Shown piece after piece: positions 1 to 7,975 of a stretch of DNA of 48,642 nt. Below the pieces are notes generated by a model. That model saw only the letters and a list, made by a program, of their open reading frames with translations. It was not told the origin of the DNA and ran no database searches. Source of the stretch: Deltaproteobacteria bacterium (GTDB lineage Bacteria > Desulfobacterota > Desulfobacteria > Desulfobacterales > Desulfatirhabdiaceae); the NCBI GenBank assembly GCA_016219185.1, contig JACRBZ010000036.1:1-48642 (forward strand). The letters are read 5' to 3'. How positions within the stretch are numbered: position 1 is the first letter of the stretch; each line of letters starts with the position of its first letter. The translations under genes and the position numbers were made by a program.

Positions 1-461
1 AAAAAGGACTGGCAATGGCTGACCATCGTCAAGCCTCCCAAGATTCAGACGATACCGGATATTCTTACCCCTGCCGAAGTGGAGCAACTCATCGGGGCAA
101 CACGAAAATTACGCTATCGTGTTTTTTTATTGACCACCTATTCCCTGGGACTTCGCCTTGAAGAGGCTTTGTCTCTTCAGGTCGGAGATATCGATGCAGG
201 GCGTAAAAAGGTTCATATCCGCCGGGGCAAAGGCCACAAAGATCGTATTCTGCCATTACCGGATCTGACCTTGCAAGCTTTGCGTGAACTCTGGAAAAGG
301 CATCGTCATCCCTATTTTATATTCCCCAATGCCAATGGCCATCTTAAAACCATCCAGCGGGCAACAACTCATATGGATAGAGGCGGTGCACAAAAAGCCA
401 TGAAAACAGTGGTCGAAGAATGCGGGATTAAAAAAAAGTCCATATACACTCCCTTCGCCAC

Positions 462-833
462 TATGCCGAGGAGTCGCCTTGCAAGAAGTTCAAGCGTCTG
501 AAAATACTATCTGTCTTGAATTTGCCGACCGGCCTCACTCGGCATATTCCGGACGGCATTTCTCGCAAATCGGGAATTTGACAGGGAGACGCAAACTCGC
601 ATGTGCTCAGCACCTACAACATTCCAGACCAGTAAGGCTTTTTCCAAGATCCTGCCCAGAGCGCTGTGGCTCTAGATTCATGACTGTCACCCTGGACGGG
701 TCCGCAAAGCCGAAACGGTCCAAAATATGCCGAGTCTTCAGGCGTCAAAACCTTGATGAATCAGTAATCAGTGAATCTACTCGGCATAGTCAGGTACTCG
801 GCATAGTGGCGACTATGCCGAGCTCGGCATAAT
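462..833. mobile_element. 372-bp non-autonomous insertion rich in TATGCCGAG motifs
   Basis: The insert interrupts the recombinase reading frame between its RHS-box codons. A 6-bp direct repeat CGCCAC flanks it (456-461 and 834-839), as expected of a target duplication. The ends are inverted: it begins TATGCCGAGG and closes with CTCGGCATAAT. The 9-mer TATGCCGAG or its complement occurs seven times: 462-470, 538-546, 726-734, 780-788, 797-805, 814-822 and 823-831. No convincing protein is encoded inside. It looks like a MITE-like or recombinase-site-bearing element. Its parent family was not recognised. Confidence 0.6.
780..831. repeat. Cluster of four TATGCCGAG motifs with palindrome
   Basis: Four of the seven 9-mers crowd the right end of the insertion. 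Those at 797-805 and 814-822 form an inverted pair that extends to 11-bp arms around GGCG. Those at 814-822 and 823-831 make an uninterrupted 18-bp palindrome. The arrangement resembles a multi-site binding region for a recombinase or transposase. Confidence 0.6.
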
Positions 834-1089
834 CGCCACAGCTTTGCCACTCATCTTCTTGAACGAGGTCTGAGCCTTCGTCATATTCAGGCACTGCTCG
901 GTCATTCCAGTCCTGCAACAACCGCACGTTATGCTCACCTGACGGATGTCACGGAAAAAGACAGCCTGACTGCCATTAATGCTCTGATCAACAGCCTTCA
1001 TGTCGATCTGAAGAAGGTGTGATCATGGCATTGCCACTATTATTCAACAATATTATTCTGCTTTTACAGCCAGGTATAAAAAGCTCGCA

Positions 1090-2070
1090 TTGCCGGGTCA
1101 TCTCAAGGCGCTTCATGCCATGGCCAGTTGCCGCACAAAGGATTGCGGCGAACTTTATGTGCGTTGTCCCTGTGGTCATGCACAGTGGCGACCTCTGTCC
1201 TGCGGGCACCGCAGTTGTCCGCAATGTCAAAACCATGAAGTCAACCAGTGGATTGACCGGCAGCAGGCAAAGCTGTTGCCGGTTCTATATTTTATGGTGA
1301 CGTTTACACTGCCCTGTGAATTAAGGTCATTGGCCTGGAATCATCAGAAAACCGTGTATTCCATCTTGTTTTCCTGCGCCGCAAGCACACTTAAGGATTT
1401 TGGCTTGAATCCGAAAAACCTCGGCGCGGAAATCGGCATGACCATGGTCCTGCATACCAACAGCAGGAAACTGGATTTCCATCCACATATTCACGCCGTG
1501 GTTCTCGGCGGAGGTATTGATAAAAAAAGGCGCCAGTGGAAAAAGAAAAAAAGCAAGTATCTGTTCAACCAAAAGGCCATGGCAAAAGTTTTCCGGGCCA
1601 GATTCCTGGCGGCTTTGAATGAAGCCAGGCTTCCCATCCCCGGAAACGTTCCAGGTGAATGGGTCGTTGACTGCTCCCATGTCGGAAAAGGGATGAGCGC
1701 CCTGAAATACTTATCCCGATATCTGTACCGAGGGGTGATCAGTGAAAAAAATATCATTTCAAATCAGAACGGCCAAATCACCTTTCAATACATTGAAAGC
1801 AAAACCGGTAAGACTCGATATCGCACCCTCAAGGGAGAAGATTTTTTGTTTCTCATCCTGCAGCATGTCCTGCCCAGGGGATTTCGCCGGGTCAGGGACT
1901 ATGGGTTTCTCCATAGCAATGCAAAGAAACTGCTGGCTGTTGTGCAATTGATATTGCGGGTTTTTCTTACAGTTATCAAAGAGCGGCCAAGACCTGTTTT
2001 TAAGTGCCCCTGCTGTCAAACCCCGATGACTATTCTTGGTTTTCGTTATCCTGGACTGGAATCAGGGTAA
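1090..2070 (+). CDS. IS91-family HUH (rolling-circle) transposase
   Basis: The protein would nick and transfer single-stranded DNA for rolling-circle transposition. It has an N-terminal zinc-binding segment (CPCGHAQWRPLSCGHRSCPQ), the HUH motif HPHIH at residues 131-135 counted from the TTG at 1090, and a tyrosine box YLSRYLYRG with Tyr207, Tyr211 and Tyr213. The same frame stays open and similar to the family upstream to about 1024 (IIQQYYSAFTARYKKLALPGHLK), but no ATG lies in that frame. An ATG at 1025, just after the recombinase stop, is one base out of frame. An original ATGGCAATTGCC that lost one A would restore it, so the N terminus may be frameshifted. The C terminus has a second zinc-like pair (CPCC). 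The family call is firm; activity is doubtful. Confidence 0.85.
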   Translation: MPGHLKALHAMASCRTKDCGELYVRCPCGHAQWRPLSCGHRSCPQCQNHEVNQWIDRQQAKLLPVLYFMVTFTLPCELRSLAWNHQKTVYSILFSCAASTLKDFGLNPKNLGAEIGMTMVLHTNSRKLDFHPHIHAVVLGGGIDKKRRQWKKKKSKYLFNQKAMAKVFRARFLAALNEARLPIPGNVPGEWVVDCSHVGKGMSALKYLSRYLYRGVISEKNIISNQNGQITFQYIESKTGKTRYRTLKGEDFLFLILQHVLPRGFRRVRDYGFLHSNAKKLLAVVQLILRVFLTVIKERPRPVFKCPCCQTPMTILGFRYPGLESG

Positions 2071-2260
2071 CTTACCTTTATGGCAAGGGCTGGCAGTAAC
2101 TTTCATCAGGAGGTTTAAAACTTTATGTTATAATTCGGCTTGTTAAAAAGCATGTAAAATGCTATGGCATCCCCACGTCCTGAAAAAAGTGCACCTCGAT
2201 AAAGATTCTCTGTAAACTCCTTTTCAAAAAAGATATTTCCTTATATAAAGTGTCGGGCTT

Positions 2261-2324
2261 GTCCAACCAAACGGATAAGATTGTGGTTCGCTCCGCTCTC
2301 ACAATCTATCCTTATTCGTTCGGC
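2261..2324 (-). other. attC-like recombination site (cassette 4)
   Basis: This 64-bp site is bounded on the minus strand by GCCGAAC and GTTGGAC. The second fits the attC core consensus GTTRRRY. Between them lies an imperfect stem, GGATAGATTGTG against CACAATCTTATCC, with one unpaired base, the extrahelical-base layout used by integron integrases. It lies directly at the 3' end of the cassette 4 gene. The outer boxes are not fully complementary, so the site may have decayed. Confidence 0.65.
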
Positions 2325-3711
2325 TTGCTCTTGAGATTAAATCGGCAATTCTCCTGTGCCTGCTAAGGGTATAGCCCGCTGCATCCGGCCCGGAGACGAG
2401 CTTGCCGTCAAAATAGAGTTCATAACCCTTATTAGCGGAGGAAGCTGGCCGATCACGAAGAAGCTCTCCATTATAAACGCAGCGAATGTGAATATGAGGT
2501 TTGGTTTGCATATTCCAGTCGCAGTTTTCTTGAGCCTGTTGACGTGTATAACGATCAGCAGGGCCGGGGTCAGGGCCTGATACAAGCCTACCGTCAAAAT
2601 AGAGTTGATAACCGGCATTGTTATCTGGGGGCGGGAGATGAGACGGAACTATTTCTGGACCACTTCCTGCGGCACGCGCTGCACCAGTATTATCTGTACA
2701 AATAGAGAATCCCCTCTCAAATATAACCTTATGAGTCTCACAAGTGACACCGGAAATTAACTGATCAATCTTAAATCTATTTGCAAACGTGCCAGCAGGG
2801 ACTGTGAAAAACCCGGGCTTCGGTGTGCATTCTGGCGATATTCCCGCGTGGGACCTGACAAGTGGAACGCCCATCTTGAATTCTATCTTTACGACTGCAC
2901 CAATTCCCCCATACACCCAAAGACCGTATGAGCCTGGAGCCAAATTCCACTTCGGTATAGGCACCACCGGAAATGTAGAAGACGTTCCGTCTCTATCGAT
3001 CATGTAGCTATGGATCAGCGTTTCCGTAGGTGGACAAGGTGGCCCAGTTACAGTTATAGGAGGAACAATAGGAGGATCACTGGGCACCCCATCAGACACA
3101 TTAAACCGCAGGCTACGGACTATTTCGAACGCTTCCTCCGCCCATCTTTCCCCTCGGGACTGAGTGCAATAGCCATTTTGATCGTCGATGAGGTCGTTAT
3201 CGATCAGCACCGAAACCAGTGCCCATAATAAGCCGTCCCGAAGCTCGATGTTATAGTACTCCGTAAACTTGCAAGCCACGGGGGATGCGATGATTCTGAC
3301 TCTAAACGCGCGGTGACCATTCAGGTTGATTTGGGTTGCTGCCGAAATTTGTCCTATTTGAACCCCATAGAGTGGTGAATCAGGATCATCGATGGGCGGC
3401 ACAAATTTGAAACTGGCCTTGAACGCCTCGAGGGAATCATGGATCTGTTCCATAGGAGTCTGCCTGACATCTATATGAATGTTGTAGTTGGTCTCGCTGT
3501 AGCGTTTGGCAATGTTGAACAACACGGGTTCTGCATGTGACCTTTCTTCCCAGCCTACAGGCAATTGGTTGATAGTAACCCTTTTTATACTGGGTGCTGT
3601 TTCTCCCCTTGATAGCGACGTTGCTCCAGCTAGGCCAAAGAGGATCAATGCAAGGAACAGATTAGTTAAGTTAAGTCTGCTGTTACCAAAAGAAACAGGG
3701 CTAATCATCAT
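2299..3711 (-). CDS. Secreted cassette-encoded protein with tandem C-terminal repeat, frameshifted
   Basis: Function is not recognised. The ATG at 3711 has GGAGGA just upstream, and the product starts with a signal-peptide-like segment ([18 protein letters not shown]) and should be exported. The middle is Pro-rich. The C terminus holds two copies of a motif GYxLYFDGxLVSGPD; the first continues [13 protein letters not shown]...RCVYNGELL. The second copy breaks after GYT. In the neighbouring frame the sequence reads [16 protein letters not shown] and stops at 2312-2314 inside the attC. One base therefore seems lost near 2350-2357, and the present frame runs on to a stop at 2299. The gene is cassette 4 of the attC array. 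Confidence 0.6.
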   Translation of the reverse strand: MMISPVSFGNSRLNLTNLFLALILFGLAGATSLSRGETAPSIKRVTINQLPVGWEERSHAEPVLFNIAKRYSETNYNIHIDVRQTPMEQIHDSLEAFKASFKFVPPIDDPDSPLYGVQIGQISAATQINLNGHRAFRVRIIASPVACKFTEYYNIELRDGLLWALVSVLIDNDLIDDQNGYCTQSRGERWAEEAFEIVRSLRFNVSDGVPSDPPIVPPITVTGPPCPPTETLIHSYMIDRDGTSSTFPVVPIPKWNLAPGSYGLWVYGGIGAVVKIEFKMGVPLVRSHAGISPECTPKPGFFTVPAGTFANRFKIDQLISGVTCETHKVIFERGFSICTDNTGAARAAGSGPEIVPSHLPPPDNNAGYQLYFDGRLVSGPDPGPADRYTRQQAQENCDWNMQTKPHIHIRCVYNGELLRDRPASSANKGYELYFDGKLVSGPDAAGYTLSRHRRIADLISRASRTNKDRL

Positions 3712-4118
3712 GGTAGTTTCTCCTCCAAGGAAGCACTGAGCAATTGTGTGTTCGTGCGGCAGCACTGCTCCGCTTCGGGGAGCGAACACTGAAAGTGATC
3801 GTTTTTGGACCGATGTCTAACGATTAGTATGCGTTCGGTGCCCGCGGATCGTCTCAAGCCCGCTTTTGGCGGGCGGCGGGCGCACCTTGGATTCGTTCCC
3901 CAATCGAACCCTCTGGCTTTAAATAGAACTTCTGTATAAGCAATTCGAGTCCACTCTCTGTTTTTAATGGTTGTGTCTTTGATTTTCTCAGGCATTGATG
4001 CTTTTGCTTCATCCATAAGGTTCTGCAGAGATGCGTAAGTAGGCTGCCTTATTAGAAAAGCCAAAATAAAAATTCCAAAGAAAAAATACAATAATACTAA
4101 ATGTGACTTACGAATCAT
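3708..4118 (-). CDS. Small membrane-anchored or secreted cassette protein with read-through tail
   Basis: Function is unknown. The ATG at 4118 has a strong AGGAGGG seven bases upstream. Residues 5-27 form a hydrophobic segment ([17 protein letters not shown]) ending in YAS, so this is a signal peptide or anchor. A short charged region follows ([20 protein letters not shown]). From about residue 72 the frame runs through the attC-like site at 3815-3901 and takes on low-complexity Arg/Pro composition. It then continues to a TGA overlapping the ATG of the next cassette gene (3711). The native protein is probably only about 70-90 residues; the long tail is likely read-through after cassette rearrangement. 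Confidence 0.5.
   Translation of the reverse strand: MIRKSHLVLLYFFFGIFILAFLIRQPTYASLQNLMDEAKASMPEKIKDTTIKNREWTRIAYTEVLFKARGFDWGTNPRCARRPPKAGLRRSAGTERILIVRHRSKNDHFQCSLPEAEQCCRTNTQLLSASLEEKLP
3815..3901 (-). other. Degenerate attC-like site (cassette 3)
   Basis: The minus-strand simple site GTTAGAC (3815-3821) fits GTTRRRY. The far box GGGGAAC (3895-3901) departs from consensus. Between them are a stem GGTGCGCCCGC/GCGGGCACC with unpaired bases and an inner GCCCGC/GCGGGC hairpin. AACGAAT follows the far box, as in the other attC sites here. It is probably a decayed or hybrid site. Confidence 0.5.
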
Positions 4119-4136
4119 AGAGCCCTCCTTACTTTT

Positions 4137-4228
4137 ATCTAACACCAGCGTAACCAGCGCGCGGCCAAGGGACTTGAGGAAGGCGCCACCACGTGTCCCC
4201 GCGCGTCCGGTTGACGCATTCGTTGGGC
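4137..4228 (-). other. attC site (cassette 2)
   Basis: This 92-bp site is bounded by ATCTAAC (4137-4143) and GTTGGGC (4222-4228), both matching attC core consensus. The inner arms pair as GCGTAACC..GCGCGCGG against CCGCGCG..GGTTGACGC with an unpaired base. The minus-strand box GCCCAAC is an exact complement of GTTGGGC at the start of the same cassette (5573-5579), as expected for a site made when a circular cassette inserts. Confidence 0.8.
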
Positions 4229-4235
4229 AGTCCCC

Positions 4236-5522
4236 TCATCCGCTCTTAGCCTCCAAATTGATAGCATTGCTCTCGACCTCTTGTACGAGTCGCGCCAAGT
4301 AGTTGAAGGTCAGCGCATACAGCGGCTTCAGCAGCACATGATCGTTTCGCCCAATACTCCCATGTGCGACTTTGTTGCGCGCAGTCACAATTTCGGCAAA
4401 GCTCGCGGTGTCATGTGACAGAATGCCTTTAGCTACCAGCAAGCCAACTTTCTTGGCCATGCCGCTTCCCGGATTTGCATAGCCCAGTCGTCTGATCGTA
4501 GCATCCACCAATCGCTCGGTCAGCGGAAACAGCATCCGCAAAGCATCCACATATGCGCCCTTCTGTGCGAACGATGCCGAGCGCCTCACTGATTCCTTAT
4601 CATCGGATTCCAATAGAGACGCAGAGACGATGTCTGCCTGGGTAGAGGTCTTATCGAATCCCAAAATAGATGTATCCACGTTTTCGACTTCTGATTCGAG
4701 CATTACCAGGATGAGATCTTGCAGACGATCCTCAGATTGCAGCACGCTTTCAACCACCTTCTCGCCCAAGGGAGAAAGGGCAACATGGCTGATAGGATGC
4801 CCCCGCTCGTCCAAGACGGATTCGCGGTCATCCGATACGAGATCAAACATGCGCAGCGAGTAAGGTATTCCGCGAGACGAGCCGCGTCCGGAACGAAGGT
4901 CCTCCAAGATCTGACGGCTAACGAACCTGTACTGATGTCGACGCGAGAGTACGACTTCCGCAGCAAGGATCGTAATGATTGTCTCGAATGACGGAAGCTT
5001 CAGAACATAGCGCCCAAGCGCAGTAATATCCCACAGGCGTTCTCGAAGCTTACGGGAGCATAAACAGTGTTCCTCGGCAAAGTCGAGCATAAAGATATCG
5101 TCAGGGCGGTACCACGGTGCGAAACACATCGCCACCTCGGCAACAAGGGCGTCGCGTACACTCATTGTCTGACCGTAACGGTCCACACAATCGCCTCCAA
5201 CATACAAGGCAATTGCGTCTGAAATGAAGTCGTACTGTTGAGAAGAAGGAATCGCGAATTCCTGAAGCTTTGCGACGCAGTAGCGAATGCGGGAGTTAAA
5301 AATATTGCGACTCATCAGATCTGCAACGAACATCTGCCGAAAGTCATGGGAGTCTGTGTGCACCGCGTTCTTGGCCCGCTCCTCAATACACTTGTATGCA
5401 TGGACTCGCGACCTCGCGACAAGATCGTGATCCATCACGACGAAAAGCGACTGATTGCCGCCACCCTCTGAGACCTCACTCAGCGTCTCGTGGAGCTTCT
5501 GAACGTATCGAAGTGCTTGCAT
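4236..5522 (-). CDS. Cassette protein with C-terminal HEPN-like RX4H motif
   Basis: The exact family is not recognised. The ATG at 5522 (428 aa) has GGAG 10-11 bases upstream; the frame is open further 5', but that part runs through an attC site and is unlikely to be translated natively. The protein is mostly helical and polar with no membrane segment. Near the C terminus ARNKVAHGSIGR contains Arg382 and His387 in R-N-K-V-A-H spacing, the RX4H signature of HEPN ribonuclease or HEPN-like domains, preceded by a helical region with a repeated-alpha look. The gene stops eight bases before its attC. By family analogy it could be a toxin or defence RNase; the first 300 residues remain unexplained. 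Confidence 0.6.
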   Translation of the reverse strand: MQALRYVQKLHETLSEVSEGGGNQSLFVVMDHDLVARSRVHAYKCIEERAKNAVHTDSHDFRQMFVADLMSRNIFNSRIRYCVAKLQEFAIPSSQQYDFISDAIALYVGGDCVDRYGQTMSVRDALVAEVAMCFAPWYRPDDIFMLDFAEEHCLCSRKLRERLWDITALGRYVLKLPSFETIITILAAEVVLSRRHQYRFVSRQILEDLRSGRGSSRGIPYSLRMFDLVSDDRESVLDERGHPISHVALSPLGEKVVESVLQSEDRLQDLILVMLESEVENVDTSILGFDKTSTQADIVSASLLESDDKESVRRSASFAQKGAYVDALRMLFPLTERLVDATIRRLGYANPGSGMAKKVGLLVAKGILSHDTASFAEIVTARNKVAHGSIGRNDHVLLKPLYALTFNYLARLVQEVESNAINLEAKSG

Positions 5523-5572
5523 CCAGTCTTCAACTCCTATTGCTTCCGTTGGAGGCACGAACCATGCGCGCC

Positions 5573-5634
5573 GCCCAACGTGCTGCTGTGGGGCGCGCGG
5601 CTGTTTGCGCGTCCCTACCAGCAGATTGTTATAC
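5573..5634 (-). other. attC site (cassette 1)
   Basis: On the minus strand the site runs from GTATAAC to GTTGGGC over 62 bp. Arms CTGCTG/CAGCAG and GGGACGCGC/GCGCGCCCC form the imperfect hairpin typical of attC. The outer box GTATAAC is exactly complementary to GTTATAC at the upstream boundary of the same cassette (6925-6931). The stop codon of the preceding gene (TAA, 5629-5631) lies inside the box. Confidence 0.8.
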
Positions 5635-6909
5635 AGCACCGTATTTTCCTGAGAGAGCTTCTTCCATTCTCTTTGTCGCCTTCCACCCATTCTCGCTTAC
5701 CATCACGAGACCGCGATAGCCAAGGAGTTGGAGCAGGACGAGGCGCAAGGAGTGCCGCGCATTTCTAAGGAGGTTGAATCGGCTCTCCGCATCCACCGAC
5801 GGAGCTTCTGGCAACCGACCCGTATGAGCTACACTATCCCGAACGCGCCTCAATAGGGTCAGGTCGACTCCAAGCCTCTGTAGATCGATGTTCCACATTG
5901 ATGCGAATTCCTCCACTTGCTGCTGGAGGCTGTGCCATTCCAGGGCCGATACAAGCCGACTGCCCCAAAAGCCATCTGGATCACTGGAGGAATGATCTTG
6001 CCTCCAATCCCTAAGAAGCCTTTTAATTCGTGACCGAAGGCATAGCAGGTCCGCTGGAAGGGTAGGCTTCTCCACCCAGGCCATGGAGAGGAATTCCCAC
6101 GCCTGCATGATTGCAAGTAAACGAGTATCCAGGTATGGCCTTTCGGAGAGGTTGATGTATGTTGTAGCCAACCGAATCAATGCCTGTTGTTCGGGCAGTA
6201 GGGATTCCATAGAAGGGAGGGCAGTTGAGATGAAGTTGTCAAGCATGTGGGAAGGAATCGCAAGGCCAGGCCCCAACTCGTCACCAGACATGAACCGCCA
6301 AGTCTCCAATTCCGAGGAAGGCCAATGTAAAATATGTCGATGACTAGAGACGCCTGTACCCAGGGCTAATGATGTAAGCGTCATGACAGAACTGGCGATG
6401 CCAAGATGATCCGCGGGCTTTTTGCCTGAGCAATTGCAATGCAGGGTCAAACCCTCGCAGGGCAGCCTCCACTGCTTGGAAAGAATCTGAGCATGCTTCA
6501 TTGATGGATCTGCAGAGATAGTAAGCTCCCAGTCCTGGTGCTGCATTGAAATAGACCCCTCGAAGCAGTTGACGAGAGGGAATTCGCTCGTTAGTGGTGG
6601 CTCCTCACGTAGCTCACCAAAAGAAATGTCCTCCAAAATAGAGAAGCCAACGTTGTAGGGTGGCTCAGTGGGGCCAGTTTGAAGCAGAGAATCGGATTGA
6701 ACCGTCCTCCCATCTTCAAGAGTGCCACGAAGCTGCCAGATACCCGCATTGGAGACGAACTGGCTAAATGCCTCAATTTGGTCCCCCATAGTTGCCAGCA
6801 CTCCCATCCAGTAAGGATTGCGGAGAAGCAGGAATTCCGAGGAGAAGCTGCCCGTAGGCGCTGAGAAAGTCCCACTTCCCTGAAGTTGCTGATACCGTGG
6901 TGTTTCCAT
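5629..6909 (-). CDS. First cassette protein, C-terminal HEPN-like RX4H motif
   Basis: This 426-aa soluble protein belongs to no family recognised here. The start at 6909 is only 16 bases from the cassette boundary at 6925, so there is little room for a ribosome-binding site and translation may use a leaderless or weak start. The first 150 residues look beta-rich (FSAPTGSFSSEFLLLRN). The second half is helical and contains RVRDSVAHTG, with Arg357 and His362 in the RX4H spacing of HEPN domains. The next cassette gene has the same style of C terminus, so the two may be related effectors or partners. The stop lies inside the attC, a usual cassette layout. Confidence 0.55.
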   Translation of the reverse strand: METPRYQQLQGSGTFSAPTGSFSSEFLLLRNPYWMGVLATMGDQIEAFSQFVSNAGIWQLRGTLEDGRTVQSDSLLQTGPTEPPYNVGFSILEDISFGELREEPPLTSEFPLVNCFEGSISMQHQDWELTISADPSMKHAQILSKQWRLPCEGLTLHCNCSGKKPADHLGIASSVMTLTSLALGTGVSSHRHILHWPSSELETWRFMSGDELGPGLAIPSHMLDNFISTALPSMESLLPEQQALIRLATTYINLSERPYLDTRLLAIMQAWEFLSMAWVEKPTLPADLLCLRSRIKRLLRDWRQDHSSSDPDGFWGSRLVSALEWHSLQQQVEEFASMWNIDLQRLGVDLTLLRRVRDSVAHTGRLPEAPSVDAESRFNLLRNARHSLRLVLLQLLGYRGLVMVSENGWKATKRMEEALSGKYGAV

Positions 6910-6924
6910 ACTTTATCCGTTTTT

Positions 6925-6931
6925 GTATAAC
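6925..6931 (-). other. Upstream boundary of the cassette array (core site)
   Basis: The minus strand reads GTTATAC here. Its complement GTATAAC occurs as the inner box of the first cassette's attC at 5628-5634, marking this as the recombination point where cassette 1 entered the array. No attI with recognisable integrase sites and no intI gene was found beside it. Confidence 0.55.
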
Positions 6932-7060
6932 AAGTAATTCTATAGTTTCTGGATATCTTTTCAGTGTACAATGATTCCGGGATGTATCAGCTATATCGGC
7001 TTTTCCATCCCGCCGGAATGCAGTTATTCATTTCATGCTAATTATCCAATATATCATGAA

Positions 7061-7088
7061 ATAATACTTGACAAGACATTTCTGTCAA
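7061..7088 (-). promoter_or_regulatory. Pc-like promoter reading into the cassette array
   Basis: On the minus strand TTGACA (7083-7088), a 16-base spacer and TATTAT (7061-7066) make a good sigma-70 promoter pointing at cassette 1, about 130 bp from its boundary. The -35 hexamer is also one arm of an inverted repeat TTGACA/TGTCAA (7068-7088), so a regulator could bind there. Confidence 0.5.
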
Positions 7089-7620
7089 TTAATTTGTTTT
7101 TCCGTATATCACGCAATAATATGAAAATAGCAGATTCTGGATATCATTCATGGACAGCATCCCGTTACAGTTGCAGGTTGAATTTGAAGCGTTTTTGAAA
7201 AACAGGTCGGTTCCGACCGGCTTGCATCCAATCTAAAAAAATGGCTGCGGTTTTATCTGGATTTTTGCAGGAAATATCGCATTTCAGAAAAAGAATGAAA
7301 AATCCTGGGGCATTTTCTGCGGAAATTGTAGGAGAAAAAGCAGACAGAGGTACAGCAGCAGCAAGCTTCTCATCCAATCCTTTTGTGTGGCAATCGATTT
7401 TCCCCGCCATGAATCTGACCAAAGTGCCGGAAACACAAGAATGCCGGCGATATCATCTGCACGAGACACGGGTGCCGAAGGCGATCAAGAAAGCCCGCAG
7501 CCCGCTTGATTTCTGATAAATGGCAAACAAGGCTTTTTACGAAAAGTACCGCAGCATCCAAGACGTTTTTGAAGGTCCCAGCCGAAACCCCCTAATTCCA
7601 TTATCCCTGCCGCCCAAGAT
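7089..7620. other. Non-coding interval between cassette array and acyl-CoA operon
   Basis: Several short open frames exist on both strands, but none has a convincing start, length or family resemblance. A short inverted repeat AGGTCGG/CCGACC lies near 7204-7220. No integron integrase, RNA gene or repeat was recognised. It may be a graveyard between the acquired array and the core genome. Confidence 0.4.
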
Positions 7621-7727
7621 CATGTAGATGATTCTATTCATGTAGAAATATCTCTACATGAGATAACCTTCCTGGATTGCAATGCTTTTCAGTTTAGCGG
7701 GTTTTTATGTATAGAATCATCTACATT
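7621..7727. promoter_or_regulatory. Three palindromic activator sites (UAS) upstream of the hbd operon
   Basis: Three 22-bp dyads share the form ATGTAGA-N6-TCTACAT. The middle one (7639-7660, CATGTAGA/TCTACATG) is perfect. The first (7621-7642) and third (7706-7727) are imperfect, and together they form a larger 16-bp inverted repeat (7622-7637 with 7711-7726). They lie about 100-200 bp upstream of a sigma-54 promoter, the normal place for an enhancer-binding regulator. Confidence 0.6.
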
Positions 7728-7823
7728 TTTTCCAGACGATATTCTGCCCGAGGTTTTCCCAGAAAATTAATATTATCTGTTTATCCGGCTTGTTATAAAT
7801 ATTTATCGGATATTTTGATTTTC

Positions 7824-7839
7824 TGGAACACGGCTTGCT
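7824..7839 (+). promoter_or_regulatory. Sigma-54 promoter of the acyl-CoA operon
   Basis: TGGAACACGGCTTGCT matches the -24/-12 consensus TGGCAC-N5-TTGCW, with GG and GC exactly ten bases apart. It lies about 135 bp before the first gene of the operon and downstream of three palindromes. Confidence 0.7.
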
Positions 7840-7975
7840 TTACTAAGGCGCATTCAGCCATTGGGCTCAAGATCAATCCATCATGTTGATGCAAAGCCGG
7901 GGGAAAGCATGTTTCGGAAATGGACCGCAATCCTTTTGTTGCTTTGTCAATGACACTTATCAGGAGAAGGCTAAG

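Larger units (their letters stand above)
1..1022 (+). pseudogene. Tyrosine recombinase accessory to an IS91-type element, interrupted
   Basis: This is a tyrosine site-specific recombinase/integrase gene cut by the window edge at its 5' end and split by an insertion at 462-833. The left part (1 to about 461) carries the core-domain start with the arginine region GLRLEEALSL and the RRGKGHKDRILPLP beta hairpin. The right part, read from about 837, gives [18 protein letters not shown], then LLGHSS and TARYAHLT, which are the conserved His-x-x-Arg/His box and the catalytic Tyr. It ends in TGA at 1020-1022. The two halves join well across the insert except for one or two extra bases at the left junction. 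Placement directly before an HUH transposase matches IS91-family elements that carry an accessory recombinase. The gene is almost certainly inactive. Confidence 0.85.

Noticed and set aside
479..832. 117-codon open frame inside the 372-bp insertion
   Set aside because: It is built from the repeated 9-mer and flanking sequence, has no family features, and its start and stop lie at the element ends. It is treated as non-coding.
7241..7516. 91-codon plus-strand frame in the gap before the operon
   Set aside because: No ribosome site, no family resemblance and mixed composition. Frames on the other strand are equally long.
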